From NCBI RefSeq assembly GCF_001026695.1, contig NZ_LDNB01000017.1, forward strand, positions 447,953 to 511,952: a stretch of 64,000 bases of DNA. The letters run 5' to 3'. The position numbers were made by a program, and so were the translations under genes. The notes under the pieces were generated by a model. The model ran no database searches. It had not been told where the DNA came from and worked only from the letters and a program-made list of their open reading frames with translations. Every line of letters begins with the position of its first letter. Position 1 is the stretch's first letter. The DNA is from Neobacillus vireti. GTDB taxonomy: Bacteria > Bacillota > Bacilli > Bacillales > Cytobacillaceae. Below, piece by piece: positions 1 through 8,830 of the stretch.

Positions 1-31
1 TATAGGAGGCATACTCTTGACTTATTTCCAT
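1..31 (-). CDS. 5' end of a gene running off the window
   Basis: Only the first ten codons lie in the window. A strong Shine-Dalgarno run (GGAAGGTG, five bases before the ATG at 31) supports it; the visible peptide is MEISQEYASY. No function can be assigned. Confidence 0.5.
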   Translation of the reverse strand, partial: MEISQEYASY

Positions 32-88
32 ACCTTCACCTTCCTATTTTTTCTAAAAAATCATCACTATCGGGCATATAATATTCGA

Positions 89-259
89 TTATGAAGTAGA
101 ATTGTCCGATCGATTCGTCAACCCCTCTGCGCTCTGATCCGGTTGACCATAGCCAGTAACCTTGCCTGCATGTTCTTCATGATACTTTGAACCAGAACCG
201 GGTTGATTGCCGAATTGCCCTTTTTGAGTATTACGGTTAGCACTTTGCTGATTTGACAA
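89..259 (-). CDS. Small Q/G-rich protein, possibly gamma-type spore protein
   Basis: A 56-residue hydrophilic protein rich in Gln, Asn, Gly and Ser. The upstream ATG at 280 lies inside the ribosome binding site AAAGGAGGTG, so the TTG at 259 is the likely start. The N-terminal third carries an NQQS stretch and a KGQFG motif that resembles the QGQFG repeats of gamma-type small acid-soluble spore proteins; the second half does not repeat it. Such proteins are amino-acid stores of the spore core. It is read divergently from the YugN-like gene. The spore assignment is an inference from composition and one motif. Confidence 0.6.
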   Translation of the reverse strand: MSNQQSANRNTQKGQFGNQPGSGSKYHEEHAGKVTGYGQPDQSAEGLTNRSDNSTS

Positions 260-427
260 GATAACACCTCCTTTGTTCATTAGGATTTGTTACATCCCTT
301 AACTTATTCAAAGCCTTATAAAAAGAGAGAAAATAACATTTTCCAAAACCTTTTTGGAGATAGGTATTTTTTAAAAAAACTAGTAAAGAATAGTAACAGA
401 TCTTTTGAATACAGGAGTGAATTGAAA

Positions 428-856
428 ATGATTAAGTTGCAAACGGAAATTGAGGGCAAAAGGGCATATTTTGGGGCAGTTCGCGATATCTTTCATTCAA
501 TGGGATGTAGTTTTTGCAGTAATTTTGATTATGACCAAGGGAAATTTGATGCATTGTTATATCGTGATGGCGGAGAGTCTATTTATCTAAGAGTTCCTAT
601 CTATGTTTTAGATGGTGCTTTAGATCATACCAATGCGTTAATTGAGTTTGGAACACCTTTTGTCATCAAGCATGTCGTAAATATTGGATTAGATCATGAT
701 GAAAACTCCTTCGTAACTGCCACCACAGGACTTGAACAATTTCAATCGCCATTGGATAAAGACGGATATATTTATGATAAAAGCAGATGGGAGAAAGCCG
801 GTAAAGAGGCAATCCAACAAGTTTATAGTTCGATCAACGGATTATTAGTTTCTTAA
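428..856 (+). CDS. YugN-like family protein
   Basis: A 142-residue soluble protein matching the Bacillus YugN-like family from its first residues (MIKLQTEIEGKR), with the typical YLRVPIYVLDG and FGTPFVIKHVVNIGLD segments. Function is unknown. The frame is open from 287, but the ATG at 428 follows AGGAGTGA at proper spacing and gives the family length, so it is chosen. It is a single gene, facing the convergent uvsE pair. Confidence 0.85.
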   Translation: MIKLQTEIEGKRAYFGAVRDIFHSMGCSFCSNFDYDQGKFDALLYRDGGESIYLRVPIYVLDGALDHTNALIEFGTPFVIKHVVNIGLDHDENSFVTATTGLEQFQSPLDKDGYIYDKSRWEKAGKEAIQQVYSSINGLLVS

Positions 857-897
857 TGACATTCTTCGGAGGAATTCACGTTCAAGAATAAACTATC

Positions 898-938
898 GAT
901 GGCTCTTCATCTCATTTTAAATGAAACGAAGAGCCATC
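898..938 (-). terminator. Hairpin at the end of the uvsE pair
   Basis: A perfect 11-bp inverted repeat (GATGGCTCTTC) with a 19-nt loop. It overlaps the stop codon of the downstream uvsE copy and lies between two convergent genes, so it probably terminates on both strands. The T-tract is weak. Confidence 0.6.
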
Positions 939-1877
939 AATGATTTCTACGTCATCCCGCGTTTTAATCTCTTCCATTAACTGAAACAGGGCTTCATCTT
1001 TTCTTTTTGCCTCAATCATACAGTCAATCTGCGGAATACTGCCCTTAATTTCTTTTAGAAACTGAAAAAATAGATCCGTGTCCACAAAATCCGCATGATG
1101 ACGGAAGGCTTTTTGATTTTTTGGACTGGAAATATGCATTTTTACTGGTAGTGAGGAATGCCTCCATGTCTGAATGATACGGTCCCAAAGAACTTCCCAT
1201 TCAGCATTCCGATGATGGGCAAGGTGATGATGATAATCGAATACAAGCGGAATATCCAGTTTCTCACATAAGTAAAGCGTATCCTCTAAAGTGAAGGAAG
1301 TATCGTCATTTTCAAGCATGATCATTTTTTGAATCGACCTCGGCACAACCATCCAATTATCGATAAACCGTTCAAGTGATGCTTCTGTTTCTTTATAATT
1401 GCCTCCCACATGCATCACACACCGGTGAGTTGGATCAATCCCCATCCCCTTTAATAATAAATAGTGCATCTTTAACGTTTGAATCGAGTTTTTTAAAATA
1501 TCTTTCTTCATCGAATTGATGAGAACAAAGTGATCTGGATGGAAATCTATTCTTATGTTGTGTTCTTTGGCAAAATCGCCAACTTCTCTCAACTGCTTTT
1601 GCAAGGGCTTTAAATAATTCCAATCACGCAGTTCTCCATGGTTCGCTAGTGGGATAAGACGAGAAGTTAACCGATAAAAATGAATTTCCGACGCAGCATT
1701 ATGCTTTAAAATTCGAAGTGTATGTTGTAAATTCGATAGTGAGATCCGTTCTAATTTCCGTATCGCTGCTTCACGGTCATCGATTTTCTGGAATTGCGCA
1801 TAAGTCATCGTTTGCGAGGGTGAAGCGTTTTTTAATTCCATGCTCATGGCTACATATCCTAAACGTACGATGGTCAT
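912..1877 (-). CDS. uvsE: UV DNA damage endonuclease UvsE, copy 1 (divergent)
   Basis: UVDE nicks DNA 5' of UV photoproducts and other lesions and starts alternative excision repair, which suits spores. The 321 residues show the family's TIM-barrel metal motifs: HP at 113-114, HVGG at 156, LENDD at 188-192, DYHHH at 214-218, HISSPK at 248-253 and IEAK at 288-291. In the canonical lesion-probing loop (HP-x-Q-[YF]) the Gln is replaced by His (HPDHF, 113-117). It lies 29 bp downstream of a second, better-conserved paralogue and is probably co-transcribed with it. Confidence 0.92.
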   Translation of the reverse strand: MTIVRLGYVAMSMELKNASPSQTMTYAQFQKIDDREAAIRKLERISLSNLQHTLRILKHNAASEIHFYRLTSRLIPLANHGELRDWNYLKPLQKQLREVGDFAKEHNIRIDFHPDHFVLINSMKKDILKNSIQTLKMHYLLLKGMGIDPTHRCVMHVGGNYKETEASLERFIDNWMVVPRSIQKMIMLENDDTSFTLEDTLYLCEKLDIPLVFDYHHHLAHHRNAEWEVLWDRIIQTWRHSSLPVKMHISSPKNQKAFRHHADFVDTDLFFQFLKEIKGSIPQIDCMIEAKRKDEALFQLMEEIKTRDDVEIIDGSSFHLK

Positions 1878-1906
1878 TGTTTAACCTCATTCCCCTGGCT
1901 TTTGAT

Positions 1907-2854
1907 TTACCATTCCACCTCACCGCCAGATAGACGTCTGACTCCGCGAATCGAGGTGATTTCTTCGATAAGCTGCAACATCGCAAGGTTCTTCTGCTTC
2001 GCTTCGATCATGATATCAAAGTCTTGATTAAGTGCTTTTGCCATTTTCAAAAAAGGGAGTATAAAATCTAATGAGACAAAATCTGCATGTGAACGATAGG
2101 CTTGATCTGATTTTGGCGAGGAAATATGAACCTTTGGAATCGTATTCCATGTATTAAAGATCCGGTGTAAAAAAAGCGAAAGGTCAACTCCCCCCTTATT
2201 CGCCATAAAGTGGTGATAATCAAGTATCATCGGTATCTTTTCTTTTTCACAAGTAACCAAGGTTTCTTCAACATCATAAGTCTTATCATCATTTTCAAGT
2301 GTCATCTGTTTTTTTATTTCGTTTGGTAATTTCCTTAAATTTTGATGGAATCGGTTTAGTGACGTCTCTTTATCACCATAAGCTCCGCCAATATGAATAT
2401 TGATAATCCCTCTTTTCAGTGCCTTCATTGCCTCGAGCATCTTATAATGGAAATCCATATCCTTCACAGCATTTATGGTCACTTCTGTGCGCGGACTCGT
2501 AAAAAGGGTAAATTGATTAGGATGAAAACTCGGACGAAGCTGAAATTGTTGGATCAATTGTCCAAGCTCTTCCCAATCCGCTTTGAAAGGAGAAATGAAG
2601 TCCCACATCACTTCCGGATGGGTTGCTAAGGGGACTAATGAGCTTGAAAAACGGTATAACTTGATTTCGTGGGCAATATTATAATGCAATATTCTTTTTG
2701 TATGATGTAAATTTTGTGCCGTTACCAATTTGAGTTTTTCCATACGTTCATTTTTAGGAAGAGCTGCATACCGGGTAAAAGTTAAAGTTTTTGAAGGGCT
2801 TGCATCCCATAAACCTAATGCAGTCGCCACGTATCCAAAACGAATCTTCATCAT
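1907..2854 (-). CDS. uvsE: UV DNA damage endonuclease UvsE, copy 2 (canonical loop)
   Basis: A 315-residue UVDE with all recognisable metal-site motifs: HPNQF at 111-115, HIGG at 154-157, LENDD at 186-190, DYHH at 212-215, HISSPK at 243-248 and IEAK at 283-286. It keeps the Gln of the probing loop that copy 1 has lost. It is the first gene of the leftward pair; ribosome binding site AAGGGG precedes a double ATG. The two proteins share motifs throughout but differ at most other positions, so this is an old duplication or independent acquisition. Confidence 0.93.
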   Translation of the reverse strand: MMKIRFGYVATALGLWDASPSKTLTFTRYAALPKNERMEKLKLVTAQNLHHTKRILHYNIAHEIKLYRFSSSLVPLATHPEVMWDFISPFKADWEELGQLIQQFQLRPSFHPNQFTLFTSPRTEVTINAVKDMDFHYKMLEAMKALKRGIINIHIGGAYGDKETSLNRFHQNLRKLPNEIKKQMTLENDDKTYDVEETLVTCEKEKIPMILDYHHFMANKGGVDLSLFLHRIFNTWNTIPKVHISSPKSDQAYRSHADFVSLDFILPFLKMAKALNQDFDIMIEAKQKNLAMLQLIEEITSIRGVRRLSGGEVEW

Positions 2855-2935
2855 TGTTCCCCTTATATATTATTCAATTTTATAAGTGTAAATAGGAGAA
2901 AGTTAAACACATTAGTATAGACGATTGGATGATAA

Positions 2936-4018
2936 TTAAACTCTGTCAAATGCTTTAGGCGGTGATTGCATCCACCCTTTTTCAATCAAGATATTCGCTC
3001 CGTCATCGACAAATAAGCCAATGTTTATCAGAGTTTTTACATATAACATTCCTAAATCTCTTCTTCCATTTACAGCAAGGGAGTTCCCAAATGACCTAAT
3101 CTTCATGGAGAACATGTCCACTTTATGAAATAACATAATTTTATCCGAAAAAGGAGAATAGGTAGATGTTGTAACTAAATGGTCTATAAACGATGGGGTT
3201 TGCAAGTGTTCAATTTGAAGTTTTTCCATGTATTGCTTCACTGATTTATCTGTCATATTCAAACCGCGTTTAAACAAAGCCTTTATTTTTTCATCTTTAA
3301 CTGTCTGGTAAAATCCCAGTAATAATGCCTTACTTGTTGCGTTATTCTCAATGTTATCATATAGATGGGTAATTTCTAATGCATGTAAAGGCCTGACATC
3401 GCCAACAAAACCATTTAAGTAACTTTGATCTTTAATAAAATCAACTCCATCAGGTATTGGAATAATAGGAGGCTTTGCAATTAATTTTTTTTCAAATAGA
3501 ACATTGTTTATCTGCCCTAAAAGGATGCTCGTGCATTGATTGCAATAAACAAAAAACTCCCTTATTTCCTCTCTCATTGCTAATGGAACCGCTACTGCGT
3601 AAATGCTTAGCCCTGCCTTAGCAGCATATTTTAAATAATGCACATAAAATGCATCTTCATATAAACGCGGGGCACCAAGATTTATATCATCTTCAGAAAA
3701 TCCTACAGGAATAGGAAAATTACCTTTCTTAAAAAATCCTTCTATCCTCTGCATAAAGTCCTTAGATGCAGCTAAACCATTTTCCAAAAGTGTCCGAATA
3801 GATTCATCCTCGCAATGTTGAAGAAAATAACTGATAATATGTCCAGACATACTGTTTCCAACATATGTAACCCAAAGTTTCCCCATTTCAACAGTTGTTA
3901 AAGGTTGATTTTCATCAAATTCCTTCATACTTAAATTAATTGGTTTTAATATATCCATTGGGTTTATAATATCCATCAATTTTCCCCTTATCTTCGCATT
4001 TTCCCTTAGGTTTACCAT
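2936..4018 (-). CDS. DUF3231 family protein, two-domain
   Basis: A 360-residue protein built of two DUF3231-type ferritin-like helical units (roughly 38-190 and 210-350). Each begins with a 'LTxxEMGKLW' or 'LHALEITHLYD' segment and the second ends in a 'LIEKGWMQSPP' tail, both usual for the family. Family function is unknown; members are common in spore formers. Two starts are possible: 4018 (AGGAAA before it) and an ATG at 3976 (AAGGGG, 7 bases before). The shorter form removes a basic leader not typical of the family. A single-domain relative lies just upstream. Confidence 0.82.
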   Translation of the reverse strand: MVNLRENAKIRGKLMDIINPMDILKPINLSMKEFDENQPLTTVEMGKLWVTYVGNSMSGHIISYFLQHCEDESIRTLLENGLAASKDFMQRIEGFFKKGNFPIPVGFSEDDINLGAPRLYEDAFYVHYLKYAAKAGLSIYAVAVPLAMREEIREFFVYCNQCTSILLGQINNVLFEKKLIAKPPIIPIPDGVDFIKDQSYLNGFVGDVRPLHALEITHLYDNIENNATSKALLLGFYQTVKDEKIKALFKRGLNMTDKSVKQYMEKLQIEHLQTPSFIDHLVTTSTYSPFSDKIMLFHKVDMFSMKIRSFGNSLAVNGRRDLGMLYVKTLINIGLFVDDGANILIEKGWMQSPPKAFDRV

Positions 4019-4036
4019 TAAAATTTTCCTATATAC

Positions 4037-4082
4037 GTAAAGATGACTATCAATTTAGTCACATTTTGATAGTCATCTTTAC
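4037..4082 (-). terminator. Hairpin between the DUF3231 genes
   Basis: A perfect 16-bp inverted repeat (GTAAAGATGACTATCA and its complement) with a 14-nt loop. It lies between the single-domain DUF3231 gene and the start of the two-domain one, so it may terminate the first or attenuate the second. There is only a short T-run. Confidence 0.5.
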
Positions 4083-4165
4083 ATGTATTAAGTTTGCGAT
4101 AGAGACGGAATCGTTAACATAACATGAATCCGTGTATTTTTGGTGATTTTAATCTCAATAATTTT

Positions 4166-4678
4166 CTAGCAATCACCATGTTTGTTAAGATGCAATGGAG
4201 GAGGAATCAGCCAGCCCTTTTCCTTAATTAATCGAAGGACCTTTAATCCAAGTGCCGCTTTTTGCAAATGAAATTGGCCATACATCATCCCAACATCTTC
4301 CCTGATCGATTTACCCATCACTTGGCTAAATGCCACCAATGTAGCAGCGATGTCTGCCGAAAGTGTTGCAGCAATAGCGGGGTCAGGAATTCTAGCCCCC
4401 ACTGGGATATCCTCCAAACATGCTTGCGGCGGCTCTGGCGCGGCTGGCGGTAAACCGACTCCATTCTCCTTTAATAGTTCTTCCACTTGTTTCTTTTCCT
4501 GCTGGCATAATTCTAAGGCTTCTGCTAATAACTTTTTTAAGTCATCGTCTCCTGCATGGTTGATCATTGTTTGATAACCTGCAATCATGCCATTGCCTGC
4601 TAATAATGAGGCCCAAAGATCAAAGACTTCACCGTAGTGTAAAGGCTCTTCCTTAGGATTTCCGCTTAATATTCCCAT
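4166..4678 (-). CDS. DUF3231 family protein, single domain
   Basis: A 170-residue single DUF3231 unit: it starts MGILSGNPKEEPLHYGEVF, contains helices with the typical 'NHAGDDDLKKLL' stretch and ends 'LIKEKGWLIPPP', the family tail. The frame is open from a GTG at 4726, but AAGGAGG lies 7 bases before the ATG at 4678, which decides the start. It is a neighbour and relative of the two-domain protein at 2936-4018. Function is unknown; a ferritin-like four-helix fold is inferred from the family. Confidence 0.85.
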   Translation of the reverse strand: MGILSGNPKEEPLHYGEVFDLWASLLAGNGMIAGYQTMINHAGDDDLKKLLAEALELCQQEKKQVEELLKENGVGLPPAAPEPPQACLEDIPVGARIPDPAIAATLSADIAATLVAFSQVMGKSIREDVGMMYGQFHLQKAALGLKVLRLIKEKGWLIPPPLHLNKHGDC

Positions 4679-4844
4679 TGTTGCCCTCCTTAGTGTATAG
4701 GTAAATTTATTCATTAACAGTGCCACCTTTCTTTGAGCACAATTGTAGTTTTACCTACACAACCGTTAATCATTACATACTTTTTTTTACTAATTTTAAT
4801 CGTTGGGTATTAGTTGTAAAAAGAAGTTGGAAAGCCAAAACATC

Positions 4845-4891
4845 AAAAAAAAAACACTTAGGATGACTATGTCATCCTAAGTGTTTTTTTT
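4845..4891. terminator. Strong bidirectional terminator
   Basis: A long perfect stem (core AACACTTAGGATGAC, loop TAT) flanked by an A-run on one side and a T-run on the other. It serves the leftward DUF378 gene and would also work rightward. Confidence 0.9.
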
Positions 4892-5183
4892 AATCCTTTT
4901 TTAATTTGGATAAATCGGTTTCCTCACCAAATTCAGTAGCATAATTTAAATTTCCGGTGCCTTGGCGATTTACTTCATGCTCTTCCTTCCGCATTGGAGC
5001 AAAAAGCATGCTAATACAAATTAATCCACTTAGTCCAACAAGAGTATAGATTACCCTTGATAAGAAGGCCCCTTGACCCCCAAATATAGCTGCAACTAAA
5101 TCGAATCTAAATAAACCAATTAACCCCCAATTGATTGCACCTATAATAACTAGAACTAAGGTAATTCTGTGGATTGTTCTCAT
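4890..5183 (-). CDS. DUF378 family membrane protein (YuzA-like)
   Basis: A 97-residue protein with two membrane helices (about 8-28 and 40-62). It has the DUF378 signature AINWGLIGLFRFDLVAAIFG followed by a 'SRVIYTLVGLSGL' helix, then an acidic cytosolic tail of about 30 residues longer than the minimal family. AAAGGAGGTG lies 8 bases before the ATG. It is monocistronic, with a strong terminator right at its stop. Function is unknown. Confidence 0.88.
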   Translation of the reverse strand: MRTIHRITLVLVIIGAINWGLIGLFRFDLVAAIFGGQGAFLSRVIYTLVGLSGLICISMLFAPMRKEEHEVNRQGTGNLNYATEFGEETDLSKLKKD

Positions 5184-5339
5184 GGATTCAACACCTCCTT
5201 TTTTTATCTTCTGCTTTAAATATGATTTAATGCACCAAAATGAAATTTATTTAAAGGATGTTCAATTTGAATACGAGTACCGATTGCACTTTTTGGCAAA
5301 TACTAATGTTTGATGTAATCAAACTAGAATGGAGTTGGA

Positions 5340-5711
5340 ATGAATATGGATACTGTATCGAGAAATTCTTCAGAGACTGCGCTCCATCACTATAAAGCGG
5401 GTCTGGGATTATTCACGCAAAAGATGCCGAACCTCGCAAGACAATATAATGCTTTTACAGAGGAATGTTTTAAAGAGGGTGTTCTATCTCAAAAAGAAAA
5501 ACAACTGATTGCACTTGGAATCGCCCTTCACTCACAGGATGAGTACTGTATCATTTATCATGTAAAAGGCTGTCTTGATCAGGGTTGCTCCGAACAAGAA
5601 ATTTACGAAGCAGTTGGGGTAACAGCAGCATTTGGCGGAGGAGCAACAATGAGTCAGGCGGTAACTCTTGTCCAGGAATGTATCGAAGAATTAAATCAGT
5701 TGAAGCAATAA
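5340..5711 (+). CDS. Carboxymuconolactone decarboxylase (CMD) family protein
   Basis: A 123-residue protein of the CMD/AhpD-like family (YurZ-like). The core helix reads EYCIIYHVKGC, with Cys and His in the usual C-x3-H arrangement, followed by the EIYEAVGVTAAFGGG segment. Only one Cys is at the AhpD redox position, so a CxxC peroxidase role is unlikely. GGAG lies 5 bases before the first ATG; a second in-frame ATG at 5346 is an alternative. It is convergent with the MMPL gene across a shared terminator. Confidence 0.85.
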   Translation: MNMDTVSRNSSETALHHYKAGLGLFTQKMPNLARQYNAFTEECFKEGVLSQKEKQLIALGIALHSQDEYCIIYHVKGCLDQGCSEQEIYEAVGVTAAFGGGATMSQAVTLVQECIEELNQLKQ

Positions 5712-5725
5712 AAAAGGCGAAAAAG

Positions 5726-5755
5726 AGGGCAGTTGGTCTGAATGACAACTGCCCT
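5726..5755. terminator. Bidirectional terminator
   Basis: A perfect 10-bp stem (AGGGCAGTTG / CAACTGCCCT) with a 10-nt loop, flanked by A- and T-rich sequence, between two convergent genes. Confidence 0.85.
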
Positions 5756-5765
5756 TGCACATCTT

Positions 5766-8006
5766 TTATCCATTCCGAGTTACTTCTTTGTCGTTAAAAA
5801 CCCGTACCGCTTCCATTCTTTTCTTGGATGGCCAAAACGCACCTTGCCCGAATATAGAGGTCAGAGCAGGAACTAAAAACGGTCTAACGATAAATGTATC
5901 CAATAGGATGCCAATTGCCGTTATTGTTCCAAAATGGACAAGAATTTGTATCGGTAACGTGGTTAAAACAGTAAACGTTGCAGCCAAGATAATCCCAGCA
6001 GAGGTAATAACACCGCCAGTTTCCGAAACCCCTTCTTTAATTGCTCTTTTCAGCGGCATTTCCTTACTTTTTCTCCATATGCTCGAAATCATGAAAATAT
6101 TATAATCTTCACCGAGAGCAACAATAAAAACAAACGCATAGAGGGGAATAAATCCTTGAATGGCTTCGACGCCAAAACCATAGTGCAAAATGATCCATCC
6201 TAAGCCTAGGGCACTAAAATAAGACAAAAGAACGGTCCCAATTAAATAAACAGTAGCTGTGATTGAACGCAAATAGAGTAAAAGTAAAATGGCTATCAGG
6301 CCAATAACAAGAGGGATCACTAGGCTTGAATCCACTTTCGTTGTTTGACTTGTATCATATTGTTCGGCCGTCATTCCTCCAATCCATACATTGCGTTCAT
6401 CACCACCGGATTGCTTGATGTAGGATTGTACTTCTTTTTTAAGCTCCGGTATATGGGCCATTGCCTCATTCGAATACGGATTCATTTTCAAACCAATTTC
6501 ATATTTGATGAAGGTAGAATCCTTCTCCCCTTTCACCGCGTCGGTAACCTCAGCAACAAAAGGTAAGTTCTCTAATTTCTCTTTCAAATTCCCTTCCGAA
6601 CCATTCCTCTTTACAATGACACTTACGGGGGCCAATTCACCTGGATTAAATTTCTTTGACAAAATATCGAATCCTTCACGTGACGGCATATCTTGTGGGA
6701 AGGATGAGAGTGTGTCATACGTTGTTTCAATCTTTGTCGAAAACAGAGCAAATATGCCTAATATTACAAGGGTTGTAAGCATAACTCTCCATGGTTTAAA
6801 GCTGACAAGTTTTCCAACATATACACCTAAATTTGCTTTGTTTTTTCGCGTTTTTACTTCTTTCCCTTTTTTTACAGCCAATTTTACAGCCATCTCGTCG
6901 GTCCGAGGAACAAATGGATAAAAGGACGATCTGCCTAGAATGCTTAAGAGTGCTGGTATTAGTGACAAACTTGCAGCCATCATGATTAAGATGGCTAAAC
7001 TAAAGGGAATCGCAAATCGATGAACAGACCCATAATTTGCAACTAATAATACCAGCAAGGAGACAACAACGGTTAGCCCGCTCATAAAGATAGCACCTGA
7101 GGAGAGTGAGAACGCGCGTCGAATAGCAGTAAATTTATCTTCCTCCTCCCGTAAATTTTTACGAAATTGCGCAATAATAAATAAGCAATAATCCGTCCCG
7201 GCACCAAATAACAGAACAGTCATAATCGAAATCGCTTGCGCATCAAATTCAATGATTCCCTCTCTGCCTAACCATCCAAGAATAGGACTAATCAGCATAT
7301 ATGCCATTCCAACGCCGACAAGTGGAATAAGCGCCAAAATCGGCGAGCGATAAATAATCAGTAAAAAGAGAAGGACAATCGTCACGGTCCCGATTAATAA
7401 TGAAAGATCTCCTCGACTAAATAATTCGGTGGCATCCACTGATACCCCAGCTGGACCCGTTACCCTAACGACTACATTCTTCTCATCCTTCAGACTAGCT
7501 GTAAAAGGGTCTTTTGGAAATATTGATTTTGCCGTCTTCTTCAGCTCTCCCAGACGAGTTGATATTTCTTGAGTTTCAAGGTTTTTATCAAAAACAATCG
7601 GTAAAACAAGGGTTGTTCCATCCTTTGACACTTGATTTTTTAAAACTGGAAGTGGAATGTCATGAAAAGGTGGAACAATCGTACCTTTAATCGGTTGATC
7701 TGTAAGCTTTTTTGTTAATACTTGGATAGAAGCTAGATCATCATCTGATAAACGACTTGCCTTGTACCACGTTAGTAAGGCCGGTGTCCCTTTATTTGTA
7801 CTAAATTCCCGATTGATGATTTCATTAGCCTTGGAAGAATCTGTTTCTTGGACAAAAATGTCAGCACGTTCATTTTTTTGTGAATTCGCCTGTGGCAATA
7901 ATCCGTTCAACACCAGAATCAGCACAATCCAAATAAATAAAGTGATCCAACGTCCTTTCCTTCCACTTACAAATGCTCCATACCGTTTGGCACAGCTTCG
8001 GATCAT
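5766..8006 (-). CDS. MMPL/RND-family membrane transporter
   Basis: A 746-residue MMPL-type exporter: an N-terminal helix (20-37), a periplasm-side-like domain (about 45-200), six helices, then the same layout repeated. The two signature helices are present: GAGTDYCLFII (268-278) and GEDYNIFMISS (near 640), with the Asp-Tyr pair used for proton relay. In Bacillus such proteins (YdgH/YdfJ type) export lipids or drugs. It is the second gene of a TetR-MMPL unit, 70 bp below the tetR stop, with a near-identical operator in that gap. Substrate unknown. Confidence 0.93.
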   Translation of the reverse strand: MIRSCAKRYGAFVSGRKGRWITLFIWIVLILVLNGLLPQANSQKNERADIFVQETDSSKANEIINREFSTNKGTPALLTWYKASRLSDDDLASIQVLTKKLTDQPIKGTIVPPFHDIPLPVLKNQVSKDGTTLVLPIVFDKNLETQEISTRLGELKKTAKSIFPKDPFTASLKDEKNVVVRVTGPAGVSVDATELFSRGDLSLLIGTVTIVLLFLLIIYRSPILALIPLVGVGMAYMLISPILGWLGREGIIEFDAQAISIMTVLLFGAGTDYCLFIIAQFRKNLREEEDKFTAIRRAFSLSSGAIFMSGLTVVVSLLVLLVANYGSVHRFAIPFSLAILIMMAASLSLIPALLSILGRSSFYPFVPRTDEMAVKLAVKKGKEVKTRKNKANLGVYVGKLVSFKPWRVMLTTLVILGIFALFSTKIETTYDTLSSFPQDMPSREGFDILSKKFNPGELAPVSVIVKRNGSEGNLKEKLENLPFVAEVTDAVKGEKDSTFIKYEIGLKMNPYSNEAMAHIPELKKEVQSYIKQSGGDERNVWIGGMTAEQYDTSQTTKVDSSLVIPLVIGLIAILLLLYLRSITATVYLIGTVLLSYFSALGLGWIILHYGFGVEAIQGFIPLYAFVFIVALGEDYNIFMISSIWRKSKEMPLKRAIKEGVSETGGVITSAGIILAATFTVLTTLPIQILVHFGTITAIGILLDTFIVRPFLVPALTSIFGQGAFWPSKKRMEAVRVFNDKEVTRNG

Positions 8007-8030
8007 GGTTTTTCATCTCCCTCTTTCTTC

Positions 8031-8046
8031 CTTATCAGTTGATAAG
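8031..8046. promoter_or_regulatory. Putative TetR operator upstream of MMPL gene
   Basis: CTTATCAGTTGATAAG has 6-bp inverted arms around AGTT. The 17-mer ATCAGTTGATAAGTAAT recurs on the opposite strand before the tetR gene, so both are probably bound by the same repressor. Confidence 0.75.
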
Positions 8047-8076
8047 TAATAAGCAAAAAAGAGGTGGCTGCTTATA

Positions 8077-8709
8077 TTAGCCACTTAATCCTTCAATAAT
8101 GATGGTAACAATTAAATTCGATTTTCTTTCAGCTTCTTTTTTCCTCTCTGCCTCGCTCGAGATCTTGTAGATTGAGGTCTGCAGGAATGATTTCATCAAA
8201 TCAAGTATAAAAAAAGCCATTTCCATTACACTGCTATCGAGGGTATCCAGTTCACGGATTTCCATGTATTTAACTGCATCCTCAATCATCGCCACAACAG
8301 GATGTAAATAACTATCCAGCCACCATTTTCGAATAATCTGTTGATTTTCCTCTTTCAACTCATGCTGAATATCATGAAACATTTGGGAAAGATCCTCTGG
8401 ATGATTTGTGAACATATACAGCGATATTTGAAATAAACGGTCTCGAAAAGAAGAATAATGCTCATTAATATCTTGTAGAGCTGTCCTCGTTCTATCCATG
8501 ATCGATCGTACCACTTCAATATAAATCATTTGTTTATTTTGAAAATGATAATACAATGCCGGTTGCGTGACATCGCACGCTTCAGCAATTTGTCTAGTGG
8601 TTACCGACCGATAGCCGAAAGTCATAAATAGTTTTTGTGAGGTATGAATGATTAATTGTTTTGTTTCTTGCGTAGTATAGTCATTTTGATTACTTCGTCT
8701 CGCAGCCAT
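8077..8709 (-). CDS. TetR family transcriptional repressor
   Basis: A 210-residue TetR-type regulator. The N-terminal HTH is typical: 'FGYRSVTTRQIAEACDVTQ' followed by ALYYHFQNK (about 32-58). The rest is an all-helical ligand-binding domain without a recognisable class. It precedes the MMPL exporter on the same strand; matching operator palindromes sit before both genes, so it very likely represses itself and the pump and is released by a pump substrate. Confidence 0.92.
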   Translation of the reverse strand: MAARRSNQNDYTTQETKQLIIHTSQKLFMTFGYRSVTTRQIAEACDVTQPALYYHFQNKQMIYIEVVRSIMDRTRTALQDINEHYSSFRDRLFQISLYMFTNHPEDLSQMFHDIQHELKEENQQIIRKWWLDSYLHPVVAMIEDAVKYMEIRELDTLDSSVMEMAFFILDLMKSFLQTSIYKISSEAERKKEAERKSNLIVTIIIEGLSG

Positions 8710-8730
8710 TTTTAGCTAATCCCTTCATTA

Positions 8731-8746
8731 CTTATCAACTGATTAG
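8731..8746. promoter_or_regulatory. Putative TetR operator upstream of tetR
   Basis: CTTATCAACTGATTAG, the reverse complement of the site at 8031-8046 with one arm mismatch, 22 bp before the tetR start codon. Confidence 0.75.
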
Positions 8747-8830
8747 TTATATTTTATAATAAAGTACCAAAAAAATGAATTCATTTAAAAATTTTTATGA
8801 AAATAAAACAACTTGACAACGAAAGCGTAA

